From Bacillus subtilis (GTDB lineage: Bacteria; Pseudomonadota; Alphaproteobacteria; Rhizobiales; Rhizobiaceae), in the NCBI GenBank assembly GCA_021733665.1, contig JAHREI010000002.1, positions 744,001 through 808,000 of the forward strand: DNA of 64,000 nt, given 5' to 3'. Of this stretch, positions 36,763 through 44,678 are shown piece after piece. The first letter of the stretch is position 1, and the number at the start of each line of letters is the position of its first letter. The notes below the pieces were generated by a model. The model did no database searches and had not been told where the DNA came from. It worked only from the letters and a program-made list of their open reading frames with translations. Position numbers and translations under genes: made by a program.

Positions 36763-38229
36763 TCATGCAGCCAGTGTGTTCTTATGAATTACACCGTCTT
36801 TGATGATCAACTTCATATTCTTATCCGGATCAGTAATCAGAGCAATGTCTTCCAGCGGATTGCCGTCAATCAGCAGCATATCTGCCATTGCACCCTTTTC
36901 AATCACGCCGATAGCACCTGCATAAGGATTGCGGTTTCCGGACATTGCCAGCAATTCCGCATTGGTGCCGGTTGCCATTTTCAGCACATCCGCATTATCA
37001 AACCAGCGCGCCAGTTTCGTCAGCTGACGCCCCTGTGACGCAGTGCCCTTCGGATTGAACAGAATGTCTGTACCCCATGCCATTTTGACATTATATTTCG
37101 GCCCCAGTTCAAAGGCGCGGATTGTGCCTTCCGCAATCATCTTCTGCTGATCACTTTGCACCTGTGAGGCATAAACATTGGCATCCTCATCCGCCAGAAA
37201 CGGCTGAATGCTCCACCATGCACCGGCATCGGCCATTTGCTTGACGGTTTCCTCATCTGCAAGCTGGCCATGCTCAATCGATTGCACGCCGCAAGCCAGC
37301 GCCCGCTGAATACCAGCCGAGGTATAAACATGCGCACCAACATAAGTGCCCCAATCCTTGGCAGCCATAACTGCCGCACGGATTTCAGCCTCGGTAAATT
37401 GCAGGGAATCCAGCGGATCATAGGCAGATGCAACACCACCACCGACCATAATTTTGATCTGGCTCGCCCCCAGCATCAGCTGTTCACGAACGCGACGCAG
37501 CACTTCAGCCTCACCGTCAGCGATAGCGGCAATGCCTGCCGATTCCGCAAGGCTCAGATCATTGGCACTATGGCGCGGAATATCACTGCGCTGGCGAAAA
37601 TCACCATGACCGGAGGTCTGAGATACCATAGCGCCGGACGGATAAATGCGTGGTCCCGGAATGCGCTTTTCATCAACTGCGCGTTTCAGTGCAAAGGACG
37701 GCCCGCCCATATCACGTACTGTTGTAAAACCGCGCATCAGTGTGCGCTGCGCTTCCTGCGCTGCAACAAGATGCACATAGGCGATATCAGAGGTCATCGC
37801 CACCATTTGCGGAATAGCCGCCAGAATACTATGCCAATGGGCATCAATCAGCCCCGGCATCAAAACGCGGCCACCGCAATCAACCTCTTTAGCGTCAGTA
37901 ACTTTTTCCGAAGCTTTAAGAATATCCGCAATCCGGTTGCCGCTGATCAGGACGTTCTGCCCTTCGATCAGCTTTGATGACTTACCATCAAAAATACGCA
38001 GATTTTTCAGCAGCACCGGCTGCGCCACTGTTGCAGCAGGCACTTGCGCCAAAGCTGATACCGGATCGGCCACCACTGCACCAGCCATAATAGCTGCAAG
38101 TCCGCTCAGGACAGAGCGACGGCTCAGTCCCTGACTGATACGTTCATTCAGCTGTGTAATTTCTGGACTATGGCACAAGCATCCGAAACCATGAGCATAT
38201 TGCCGATATCGCGCACTATAGTTTCTCAT
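36763..38229 (-). CDS. Tat-exported metal-dependent amidohydrolase
   Basis: 488 residues of the amidohydrolase superfamily (imidazolonepropionase/prolidase-like branch). The N-terminus holds a twin-arginine signal (GLSRRSVLSGLAAIMAGAVV, about residues 34-53) preceded by a C-x-C-H-S-P-E motif (residues 17-23). Metal-site residues are HxH in GLIDAHWHS, a lysine in QIKIMVGGG, histidines in GAHVYTS and SIEHGQL and an aspartate in AWGTDILF. The end GAMADMLLIDGNPLEDI is typical. It probably hydrolyses a peptide or cyclic amide in the periplasm; the substrate is unknown. Start ATG 38229 after AAGG. Confidence 0.88.
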   Translation of the reverse strand: MRNYSARYRQYAHGFGCLCHSPEITQLNERISQGLSRRSVLSGLAAIMAGAVVADPVSALAQVPAATVAQPVLLKNLRIFDGKSSKLIEGQNVLISGNRIADILKASEKVTDAKEVDCGGRVLMPGLIDAHWHSILAAIPQMVAMTSDIAYVHLVAAQEAQRTLMRGFTTVRDMGGPSFALKRAVDEKRIPGPRIYPSGAMVSQTSGHGDFRQRSDIPRHSANDLSLAESAGIAAIADGEAEVLRRVREQLMLGASQIKIMVGGGVASAYDPLDSLQFTEAEIRAAVMAAKDWGTYVGAHVYTSAGIQRALACGVQSIEHGQLADEETVKQMADAGAWWSIQPFLADEDANVYASQVQSDQQKMIAEGTIRAFELGPKYNVKMAWGTDILFNPKGTASQGRQLTKLARWFDNADVLKMATGTNAELLAMSGNRNPYAGAIGVIEKGAMADMLLIDGNPLEDIALITDPDKNMKLIIKDGVIHKNTLAA

Positions 38230-38412
38230 CGTCTCTGCCTTTCCATAAATGTTCCAAAACCTGTACCCGCATAATCTATGCAGATATCAGCCTGTATTAA
38301 GGTAAGCCGAAACTTCGGTGATAAAGTTTTAGAATTTATGAAATTTACTGTCACACAGCAGGATATATTTCCTGCAAATAATATAAAGACAGATTTTCAA
38401 AGGAAAGAAGAG

Positions 38413-38495
38413 TGGTGCGGATAGAGGGACTCGAACCCCCACGGTCTCCCGCCAGAACCTAAATCTGGTGCGTCTACCAATTTCGCCATATCCGC
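38413..38495 (-). tRNA. tRNA-Leu (anticodon TAG)
   Basis: Read on the minus strand from 38495: acceptor GCGGATA, D-arm GAAATTGGTAGACGCACC, anticodon stem CCAGA / TCTGG around TTTAGGT, giving anticodon TAG. A class II variable arm follows (CGGGAGACCG), then the T-arm GGGGGTTCGAGTCCC, acceptor TATCCGC, discriminator A and an encoded CCA. It reads CUA codons (and possibly other CUN). Confidence 0.97.
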
Positions 38496-38625
38496 AACCG
38501 AAGCAATAATGCTTGCGTTGTGGGCGCTCTATAGCATTCAATTTTCAGAGGGCAAAGGGAAAAAACAGAATATTTTCGAGATAAATCTGTCATGCACAGA
38601 TCTTATCGCTTCTGCTCTCTGCTAA

Positions 38626-38764
38626 AACATGTCGCAGCTAAATATATTCATTCGAGCTACCGCGAGCATGCGACAATTAAAAGAATCTAGAGCGAGCGCA
38701 GTGGGTCCGATTAAACGCAACACGCTCTAGAGCGCCATGAGCCAAGCTTAGCACACGGCGCTCT
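38626..38764 (+). repeat. Rhizobial intergenic mosaic repeat (module C plus hairpins)
   Basis: This stretch resembles 44438-44540: ATGCGACAATTAAAAGAATC, then TCTAGAGCG (38686-38694) with its reverse complement CGCTCTAGA (38723-38731), then AGAGCGCC (38729-38736) with GGCGCTCT (38757-38764). It lies in the 292-base gap between the tRNA-Leu and the GDYXXLXY gene, which holds no gene. The three AGAGCG-type arms are chained, as in a mosaic built from shared units. Confidence 0.7.
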
Positions 38765-38787
38765 AATACTTTAAACTCGGTAAGCCC

Positions 38788-39369
38788 TCAGAACAGCGGC
38801 TCGCCAAAAACCTGTTTGCCGTCAATGCGCAAGGCACGGATGGCTGCTACGCCCTTCTCATTCACCGACAGAACAATATCCACTGCACTGTCTCGCTGAG
38901 CATGTTCCACCGCCAGCCCCTCACCTTCCGGCACATAATAGCGCTCAATACCGTAAACGACAGGAATGGTGGAATTGTCATCATAAATCTGGAACGGCGC
39001 TTCCACCTCACCACGCAGCACCATTTCATTGTCTTTCAGTGCATCAGGGCGGGTATATTGCGCACGGTCTGCAGTCCAAACACCATCGGCCTGCTTGGCA
39101 ACCACGACATAAATGTAGTTCAGCCCGCTTTTGTGCGGCGGTTCACCACTGATGAGGCGTGCAGGCAGACGGGAAATCTCATAGCTCAGCGTCACAAAAT
39201 CCCCGCGCATCAAATCTCGCGGATCAACCGGCATTGTACGTAACACAACTTCGGAGCCATTGCGCAAAATGCTGATACGCTGCTGCACACCTGCCAGCAT
39301 GACGCCGGTTTGTAGCAATGCCGCGATAATGGCGGCGACATAAAGCCAGCGCTTTTTAAGAAGGTTCAT
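38788..39369 (-). CDS. GDYXXLXY-domain membrane-anchored protein
   Basis: 193 residues. A single N-terminal transmembrane helix (residues 8-27) is followed by the periplasmic family motif in PRDLMRGDFVTLSYEIS, which matches GDYXXLXY. The ATG overlaps the stop of the DUF2157 gene by 4 bases (ATGA), so the two are translated together; they are a recurring pair. Function unknown. Confidence 0.88.
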   Translation of the reverse strand: MNLLKKRWLYVAAIIAALLQTGVMLAGVQQRISILRNGSEVVLRTMPVDPRDLMRGDFVTLSYEISRLPARLISGEPPHKSGLNYIYVVVAKQADGVWTADRAQYTRPDALKDNEMVLRGEVEAPFQIYDDNSTIPVVYGIERYYVPEGEGLAVEHAQRDSAVDIVLSVNEKGVAAIRALRIDGKQVFGEPLF

Positions 39370-40529
39370 GGCTGCTGCTCCCCATCTTGAACGGATACTG
39401 CCTTGACAGCCGAGCCGTGCAGATACTTCTCCATACGGGTAACCAGAAAAGCCAGCCCCATCACAAGCAGACCACCGATCATGAACACACCGGATGTGCC
39501 GATCATGGTGCCCACTGTCACTGTAGCCAGATACAGAACATGCAACGAGAAACCGGCATAAGCGAACCAGCGCAACTGGCCGCTTTTTTCACCGGCAATA
39601 ATCAAGGCGAACACACAGACAGCAATCGCAGTCAGCGAATAGACGGCATCTGCACCCACCTCATAATTATTGAACACCCCTTTGTGCTCAACCTGAAAGA
39701 TGAACAGCACCAATAACAATGCAGCCAAACCATAGCCGGCAAGTTGCGAACCAAAGCCATAACTATAGCGCTCAAAAGACGGCCAGCGCCCCTGACAGAT
39801 AATCAGAATAGTGCCAAGCACGATCATCAGCACCAAAGTGACAGCGCTTTCCAGATCTAAATACAAAGCCAGCAGATAGGCCAGCGACAGCATCGCCAGC
39901 AAATGCATGGCTTTGTCAGCCTTGGTATAAATAATCGCTACGGCACAAGCGGCGATATAAAGCGGCAAAACCCAACGATAGGATGCAACCAGATTAATCT
40001 GTCCGCCAATTTCGTTCAAAACTGTGTAGAGATAAAAACCACCGATGCCCAATGCTGCTGATATCAGAATTGGTGCACGCAGGAGAACACCTGCGATCAG
40101 AACACCAACACCCCATGCCAGCGCTGCCGTCGTCAAATCACCGGACATATGATACATCTGTCCGACCAGCGCGAGGCCCGCACCATAAGTAATCGCTGAG
40201 AGCAGATAAAGTGACGGCGCGAAAATTGCCGCCAATTTGTTATCACTACGCTGCTGCAACCATGCACCGCCGAGATAACCGCCCCACATAATAAAAAGGA
40301 TCAGCGCCACGCGCCAGATGCGGGGAATGACTTCCCAATTTGCTGCAATGAACAGGATCAGCGCGGCACCAAGCAGCAATGAGCCCAGCACTGCAAGCAC
40401 ACCGCCCATACCAAACCCGTTATGACGGGTTTTCACATCAATACGCAGCTTGTCTGCAGTTTCCTGATCCAGCAGTCCTTGTGACTGCCATTGATCAATC
40501 TGTCGTGCCAGCGAAACAAATAAGGACAA
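39366..40529 (-). CDS. DUF2157 polytopic membrane protein
   Basis: 387 residues. The soluble N-terminal region (LARQIDQWQSQGLLDQETADKLR) is typical of DUF2157. It is followed by about ten hydrophobic segments from residue 38 onward. The start codon is TTG 40529, with AGGA 8 bases upstream. Overlaps the GDYXXLXY gene. Function unknown; family members are inner-membrane proteins. Confidence 0.88.
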   Translation of the reverse strand: MSLFVSLARQIDQWQSQGLLDQETADKLRIDVKTRHNGFGMGGVLAVLGSLLLGAALILFIAANWEVIPRIWRVALILFIMWGGYLGGAWLQQRSDNKLAAIFAPSLYLLSAITYGAGLALVGQMYHMSGDLTTAALAWGVGVLIAGVLLRAPILISAALGIGGFYLYTVLNEIGGQINLVASYRWVLPLYIAACAVAIIYTKADKAMHLLAMLSLAYLLALYLDLESAVTLVLMIVLGTILIICQGRWPSFERYSYGFGSQLAGYGLAALLLVLFIFQVEHKGVFNNYEVGADAVYSLTAIAVCVFALIIAGEKSGQLRWFAYAGFSLHVLYLATVTVGTMIGTSGVFMIGGLLVMGLAFLVTRMEKYLHGSAVKAVSVQDGEQQP

Positions 40530-40608
40530 ATGACGTTCCTGTATAAGCCGTTACAAGTAAAAGTGGCTGATACAATAGAACATGCGCAGCCCTAACAATC
40601 CTGTTAAA

Positions 40609-41547
40609 TTAAGTAGGAAGATCAGGCAATCCCGGTTTTCCTGCTTCTTCAGGATGAAGACGCACATAATCTGCCTTCAGATCTTCTGATGTTTTGCGGC
40701 TACCATCATGACTCCAGCCCGGTGGTGCTGCAATATACATCAGCCTTTGGCGCAGGCTCAGCCCCGGTGCAAACACATCTTTCAACATGCCGCCCCATTC
40801 ATGAAACGCCACCCGCACCGGATTGAAAGTGCCGATATTCCGCACAATGCCATAGCGTGGCATATCCTCCGGCAGTTCTTCAACGAATGTGCCGAACAAT
40901 CTGTCCCAAATAATCAGTGTACCGGCAAAATTCGCATCCAGATATCGCGGATTGGTTGCATGATGCACACGGTGATGCGACGGCGTGTTGAAGATAAGCT
41001 CAACAGGCTTCCACATTTTGCCGATTGCCTCAGTATGAATCCAGAACTGGTAGATCAGGTTAAAGCCATAAACAAAGGCAATCACCGCCGGATGGAAGCC
41101 AAGCAGCACCAGCGGCACCTGCAGAATAAACATACCGGTAATCTGCCCTGTCCATGACTGACGTAAAGCTGTGGTGAGGTTATAGTGCTGGCTGGAATGA
41201 TGATTGACATGCTCCGCCCAGACCCAGCGCACCCGATGAGCGATGCGGTGATACCAGTAATAGCGCAGATCATCGAAGATAAAGGCCGCAACGAATACCC
41301 ACCAATGCAGCCCTAAATCGAAAAAACGGAACTGCCATACCCACAACAAGGCCGTTACCGAGACAAAGCCGAGCAATAGACCGGCAACCACATTACCGGT
41401 TCCCATCAACAGGCTTGTCAGCGCATCACGGGTTTCAAACTCGCCTTTACGGTGCCAGTACCGCACCGCAACCAGCTCAATCATAATCGCAAGGAGATAA
41501 AGCGGCACTGCCAGCAGTGTCACGTCGAAGAATGCCGGTTCATTCAT
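40609..41547 (-). CDS. Fatty acid hydroxylase / sterol desaturase superfamily protein
   Basis: 312-residue integral membrane di-iron enzyme. The histidine boxes are HRIAHR, HVNHHSSQH and HRVHHATN with the upstream YYWYHR. Four or more hydrophobic segments surround them. It hydroxylates or desaturates a lipid; the exact substrate (fatty acid, ornithine lipid or carotenoid) is not clear. Start ATG 41547 after GGGGAG. The next gene upstream ends 23 bases away, so the two probably form an operon. Confidence 0.9.
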   Translation of the reverse strand: MNEPAFFDVTLLAVPLYLLAIMIELVAVRYWHRKGEFETRDALTSLLMGTGNVVAGLLLGFVSVTALLWVWQFRFFDLGLHWWVFVAAFIFDDLRYYWYHRIAHRVRWVWAEHVNHHSSQHYNLTTALRQSWTGQITGMFILQVPLVLLGFHPAVIAFVYGFNLIYQFWIHTEAIGKMWKPVELIFNTPSHHRVHHATNPRYLDANFAGTLIIWDRLFGTFVEELPEDMPRYGIVRNIGTFNPVRVAFHEWGGMLKDVFAPGLSLRQRLMYIAAPPGWSHDGSRKTSEDLKADYVRLHPEEAGKPGLPDLPT

Positions 41548-41570
41548 AAAGACAACTCCCCTTCTTATTT

Positions 41571-42017
41571 TTACGTTCTTGCCAGCCAGTCACAGACCAC
41601 GTCACGGGTCTTTTTGTCATTGAAAGAAAAACTGGCCGCTGGCCATGTAAAGTCATGCATACGCACAAACAGTCTGGTTTCGTCCTGCTTGCGGATTTCC
41701 TGAATATCGCCGTTCTGTAAGATACGTGTCAGAAACTTCGCGCCGACCCCATGGACAATGCCTGTGCCCTGCTGCGGCAAGTCAAAAAAAGCTGTGCGGC
41801 GATCCCGCGTAAAATAAATTTCACTGATCCCGCATTCCGGATAATCCTGCCGGAAACGCGCAATCACCTCTGTATCGCTGTTTAAAACGCTCTGCTTGTT
41901 GCCGCCCAAAAAATGAACGGCCAGCACACCGCCGATAATACCGGCAGCAATCATGCCAATCAGTACAGGCAAACTCAACAAGCGACCTGACCTCCCCCGC
42001 AAACAAGCCATTCTCAT
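41571..42017 (-). CDS. Membrane-anchored protein of unknown function
   Basis: 148 residues with one N-terminal hydrophobic segment (LLSLPVLIGMIAAGIIGGVLAVHFL). The remainder is probably periplasmic and carries two cysteines (YPECGIS and DVVCDW). ATG 42017 or 42011; neither has a strong ribosome site. Likely first gene of an operon with the fatty acid hydroxylase gene. No family recognised. Confidence 0.65.
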   Translation of the reverse strand: MRMACLRGRSGRLLSLPVLIGMIAAGIIGGVLAVHFLGGNKQSVLNSDTEVIARFRQDYPECGISEIYFTRDRRTAFFDLPQQGTGIVHGVGAKFLTRILQNGDIQEIRKQDETRLFVRMHDFTWPAASFSFNDKKTRDVVCDWLART

Positions 42018-42334
42018 GTCTGTCAGAGAGGTTCACACGAAACCCGACCGCTTTCAAGCACTCAATAATCGGGTGTAAAAAGCTGTATTTTCTGCTTTGC
42101 GGTGATTTTTAAGTATCGCATTGACCATCTGTGATCATTCGGCAAAGCCTTTCTCAGCAAAAACATCTGCTCTGCCCGCATAACTCTTGAAATCAGCAAA
42201 ATCATACACAACCCATGCGTGATGTTTTTGTGACAGGAACATTGCTTATCCGCATAAAAATTGCGCGCAATTTCTTTTAAACGAACGAAAATTTCCCGAC
42301 AGCCAAATCCTGTTCAAATAACGACAAAATAGCT

Positions 42335-42351
42335 ATTTAAATCGTTTAAAT
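42335..42351. promoter_or_regulatory. AT-rich inverted repeat upstream of the DUF1127 gene
   Basis: ATTTAAA (42335-42341), TCG, TTTAAAT (42345-42351): a perfect 7-3-7 dyad just before the candidate -35 element at 42356. It is well placed for a transcription regulator of the DUF1127/small RNA unit. The rest of the 455-base gap 42018-42472 shows no gene. Confidence 0.45.
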
Positions 42352-42355
42352 GAGG

Positions 42356-42382
42356 CTTGCAAGGCTCGCAGAGGAGCTATGC
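42356..42382 (+). promoter_or_regulatory. Candidate RpoH-type promoter of the DUF1127/sRNA unit
   Basis: CTTGCA (42356-42361), a 15-base spacer, then CTATGC (42377-42382). CTTG in the -35 region and CTAT in the -10 region are features of alphaproteobacterial heat-shock sigma factors, which drive the equivalent Rhodobacter unit. An alternative -10, CTATAT at 42416-42421, lacks a good -35. Not proven. Confidence 0.4.
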
Positions 42383-42472
42383 AAACTTGTCTCTCCTCAT
42401 TTCTGAAGCCACGGGCTATATACAGGACAACAGATTACACAACACCACTAAACACAATCGAGGGTTTTAAAA

Positions 42473-42625
42473 ATGAACATCATTCGCTCTTTCAACAACT
42501 GGCGCCGTTACCGTGACACAGTTTCCGAACTGAACCGTTTGTCCAACCGTGAACTCGGTGATCTCGGTATCTCCCGCTCCGACATTCCTTACATCGCCCG
42601 CAAGTCCAACACTGCTGGCATGTAA
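42473..42625 (+). CDS. DUF1127 small protein (CcaF1-like)
   Basis: A 50-residue basic protein: MNIIRSFNNWRRYRDTVSEL at the N-terminus, then LSNRELGDLGISRSDIPYIARKS, the DUF1127 signature (RELxDLGIxRxDI). GAGGG (42460-42464) lies 8 bases before the ATG, an excellent ribosome site. In Rhodobacter sphaeroides a protein of this family (CcaF1) is an RNA-binding stress factor encoded directly upstream of the CcsR small RNAs and cotranscribed with them. The same arrangement is seen here, with the hairpin array beginning 20 bases after the stop. Confidence 0.92.
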   Translation: MNIIRSFNNWRRYRDTVSELNRLSNRELGDLGISRSDIPYIARKSNTAGM

Positions 42626-42645
42626 TTAAAAGACCGCTCGGTAAA

Positions 42646-42951
42646 ACTATCAGCTTCAGGAATTCGCCGGAACTGATAGTGAGCTGAGTTACAAGATACT
42701 GCGCCGGAGTTTCCTCCCGACACCGGCGTATGAGAATACAACATCCTCCCCTTCGTGACCGGTATTCCTCCTCCCGTACCGGTCATGTAAATTGCCTGCT
42801 GTCGTTCCTCCCGTTTTTCAGCAGGCATATAGCGCGGTCGGATTCCACTCCCTATTGGAATTCAGAAACCTGCGCTGACTGATACCTCCATATCAGTCCT
42901 CTCCTAAAAATAGCTTCGTCGCCCTCCCTCCTGCGACGAAGCTATTTTTTT
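42646..42951 (+). ncRNA. CcsR/'cuckoo'-type array of CCUCC-loop hairpin small RNAs
   Basis: Seven successive hairpins with no coding frame. A: ACTATCAG 42646-42653 / CTGATAGT 42673-42680 (no CCTCC). B: 42700-42730, loop CCTCCC. C: TGACCGGTA 42756-42764 / TACCGGTCA 42777-42785, loop holding CCTCCTCCC (42767-42775). D: TGCCTGCTG 42793-42801 / CAGCAGGCA 42819-42827, loop CCTCCC. E: 42841-42862, loop CTCCC. F: GACTGATA 42877-42884 / TATCAGTC 42891-42898, loop CCTCCA. G: terminator with loop CCTCCCTCCT. CCTCCCC also occurs unpaired at 42745. The loops are anti-Shine-Dalgarno-like. This matches the CcsR family downstream of DUF1127 genes. Confidence 0.85.
42906..42951 (+). terminator. Terminator closing the DUF1127/sRNA unit
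   Basis: A perfect 17-base stem: arms 42906-42922 and 42933-42949, with a 10-base loop CCTCCCTCCT (42923-42932) and a T-run to 42951. The loop carries the same motif as the preceding hairpins, so the terminator doubles as the last member of the array. Confidence 0.95.
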
Positions 42952-43033
42952 ATGCATTCCACATCATGCAAAAGCCTGTGATCAGACATTCAGGCAATTG
43001 ATGCAAAGCCGCAAAAGCGGTATTGGACAAAGC

Positions 43034-44437
43034 ATGTCCAGTTCATCATCTTATTCACCTGTTCACATTATCGGCGGCGGCTTGGCAGGCAGCGAAGCAG
43101 CCTGGCAGATTGCCAATGCCGGTATTCCCGTCATCATTCACGAAATGCGCCCTGTACGCGGTACAGATGCGCATAAAACGCAAGGACTGGCAGAGCTCGT
43201 CTGCTCCAACTCCTTCCGCTCGGATGATGCTGAAACCAATGCCGTCGGCGTGCTGCATGCAGAAATGCGTCTGGCCAATTCACTGATCATGGCTTGTGCC
43301 GATGCCAATCAGGTTCCGGCGGGCGGTGCGCTCGCTGTTGACCGTGACGGCTTTTCCGATGCCGTCACTGCAAAGCTTGAAGCCCATCCGCTCATCACTA
43401 TCCAGCGTGAAGTGATTGAAGGCCTGCCGCCGGAAGACTGGGGCAACACAATCATTGCCACCGGCCCTCTGACAGCGGCAGAACTGGCTGAAGCCATTGC
43501 AAAAGAAACCGAAGCCGATTCTCTTGCCTTCTTTGATGCTATTGCGCCGATTATCCATTTTGACAGCATCAATATGGATGTTTGCTGGTTCCAGTCGCGC
43601 TACGACAAGGTTGGTCCGGGCGGCACAGGCAAAGACTACATCAACTGCCCGATGGATAAAGAGCAGTATGAAGCCTTTATTCAGGCCTTGATTGACGGCG
43701 AAAAGACCGAATTCAAGGAATGGGAAGGCACGCCTTATTTCGACGGCTGTCTGCCGATTGAAGTTATGGCAGAGCGTGGCCCTGAAACATTGCGCCACGG
43801 CCCGATGAAGCCGATGGGGCTGACCAATGCCCATAATCCGGACGTTAAAGCCTATGCGGTTGTGCAGTTGCGTCAGGATAATGCGCTCGGAACGCTCTAT
43901 AATATGGTCGGTTTCCAGACCAAGCTGAAATATGGCGTTCAGACACAGATTTTCCGCATGATTCCGGGGCTGGAAAATGCAGAATTTGCCCGCCTCGGCG
44001 GCCTGCATCGCAATACCTATCTCAACTCGCCGATCCTGCTGGATACCAATCTGCGTCTGAAGTCCCGCCCGCAAATCCGTTTTGCCGGCCAGATCACCGG
44101 TTGTGAAGGTTATGTGGAATCCTCCGCGATGGGCTTGCTTGCCGGTCGTTTTGCAGCAGCACAGCAGCGCGGTGAAACGCTGGCTCCGCCTCCGGTCACT
44201 TCGGCCTTTGGTGCCTTGCTCAACCATATTACCGGCGGTCATCTCGTCAGCGATGACGAACCGGGCAAACGCTCATTCCAGCCGATGAATGTGAATTTCG
44301 GTTTATTTCCGGAAGTTACAGTTCCTAAACAGGAAGGTGTGCGGCTGCGTGGCAAAGAAAAAACGCAGGCCAAGAAGCGTGCCCTCAGCGCCCGCGCTTT
44401 GAGTGATTTCAAAACCTGGCTGCAAGAACAGCAATAA
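43034..44437 (+). CDS. trmFO: Methylenetetrahydrofolate-tRNA-(uracil-5-)-methyltransferase TrmFO
   Basis: FAD/folate-dependent enzyme of 467 residues that makes ribothymidine at position 54 of tRNAs. FAD-binding motif [14 protein letters not shown] at the N-terminus; other landmarks are [58 protein letters not shown] and [30 protein letters not shown] (ATG 43034, GGA upstream) matches relatives, but an in-frame ATG at 43001 with AGG upstream is possible. The stop abuts a mosaic repeat. Confidence 0.95.
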   Translation: MSSSSSYSPVHIIGGGLAGSEAAWQIANAGIPVIIHEMRPVRGTDAHKTQGLAELVCSNSFRSDDAETNAVGVLHAEMRLANSLIMACADANQVPAGGALAVDRDGFSDAVTAKLEAHPLITIQREVIEGLPPEDWGNTIIATGPLTAAELAEAIAKETEADSLAFFDAIAPIIHFDSINMDVCWFQSRYDKVGPGGTGKDYINCPMDKEQYEAFIQALIDGEKTEFKEWEGTPYFDGCLPIEVMAERGPETLRHGPMKPMGLTNAHNPDVKAYAVVQLRQDNALGTLYNMVGFQTKLKYGVQTQIFRMIPGLENAEFARLGGLHRNTYLNSPILLDTNLRLKSRPQIRFAGQITGCEGYVESSAMGLLAGRFAAAQQRGETLAPPPVTSAFGALLNHITGGHLVSDDEPGKRSFQPMNVNFGLFPEVTVPKQEGVRLRGKEKTQAKKRALSARALSDFKTWLQEQQ

Positions 44438-44540
44438 AGCATTTCACAGTCAAGTTGGACCAACTTGACGTCCATGATTATGCGACAAACTAAAAAGTTT
44501 AGAGCGAGCGCAATGATCCACTCTGGATATAAACCGCTCT
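44438..44540 (+). repeat. Rhizobial intergenic mosaic repeat, module C plus AGAGCG hairpin
   Basis: GTCAAGTTGG (44449-44458) and CCAACTTGAC (44460-44469) form a near-continuous 21-base palindrome. They are followed by ATTATGCGACAAAC and then AGAGCG (44501-44506) with CGCTCT (44535-44540). Its order of elements is the same as at 38626-38764. It begins directly at the trmFO stop codon. Confidence 0.8.
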
Positions 44541-44545
44541 AAAAC

Positions 44546-44576
44546 AAAAAAGCCGCCTCAAAGGGCGGCTTTTTTT
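44546..44576. terminator. Terminator after trmFO, between two repeats
   Basis: GCCGCC (44552-44557) pairs with GGCGGC (44564-44569), flanked by six As and seven Ts, so it can act in both directions. It serves trmFO and the convergent squalene/phytoene synthase-like gene and is bracketed by mosaic repeats. Confidence 0.9.
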
Positions 44577-44678
44577 GAGCATTTTCAGCAAAAGTGAAAA
44601 TCGGTTTTGCGTAAGGATAATGTGTAAAATAAAAGGACAGAGCGGTTCTATTGTTTCAATATGAACGAAAACCGCTCT
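44577..44678 (+). repeat. Rhizobial intergenic mosaic repeat, modules A and B
   Basis: Module A has the core CAGCAAAAGTGAAAATCGG and GGTTTTGCGTAAGGATAATG. Module B is AGAGCGGTT (44639-44647) with AACCGCTCT (44670-44678). It aligns unit by unit with 23641-23736. Its last arm runs into the stop codon of the adjoining minus-strand gene: CTA at 44677-44679 is that gene's TAG. Confidence 0.8.

Noticed and set aside
38413-38495. tRNA-Leu as an integration site of a genomic island
   Set aside because: No integrase and no visible duplicate of the tRNA 3' end nearby, so only a variable-gene slot can be suggested.
42589-42828. Minus-strand frame of 79 codons over the DUF1127 end and RNA array
   Set aside because: It crosses several strong hairpins, has no ribosome site and no similarity; the + strand RNA array explains the sequence.
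42646-42951. The hairpin array as a CRISPR array
   Set aside because: The stems are all different, spacing is irregular and no direct repeat of 20 or more bases exists; only the short loop motif recurs.
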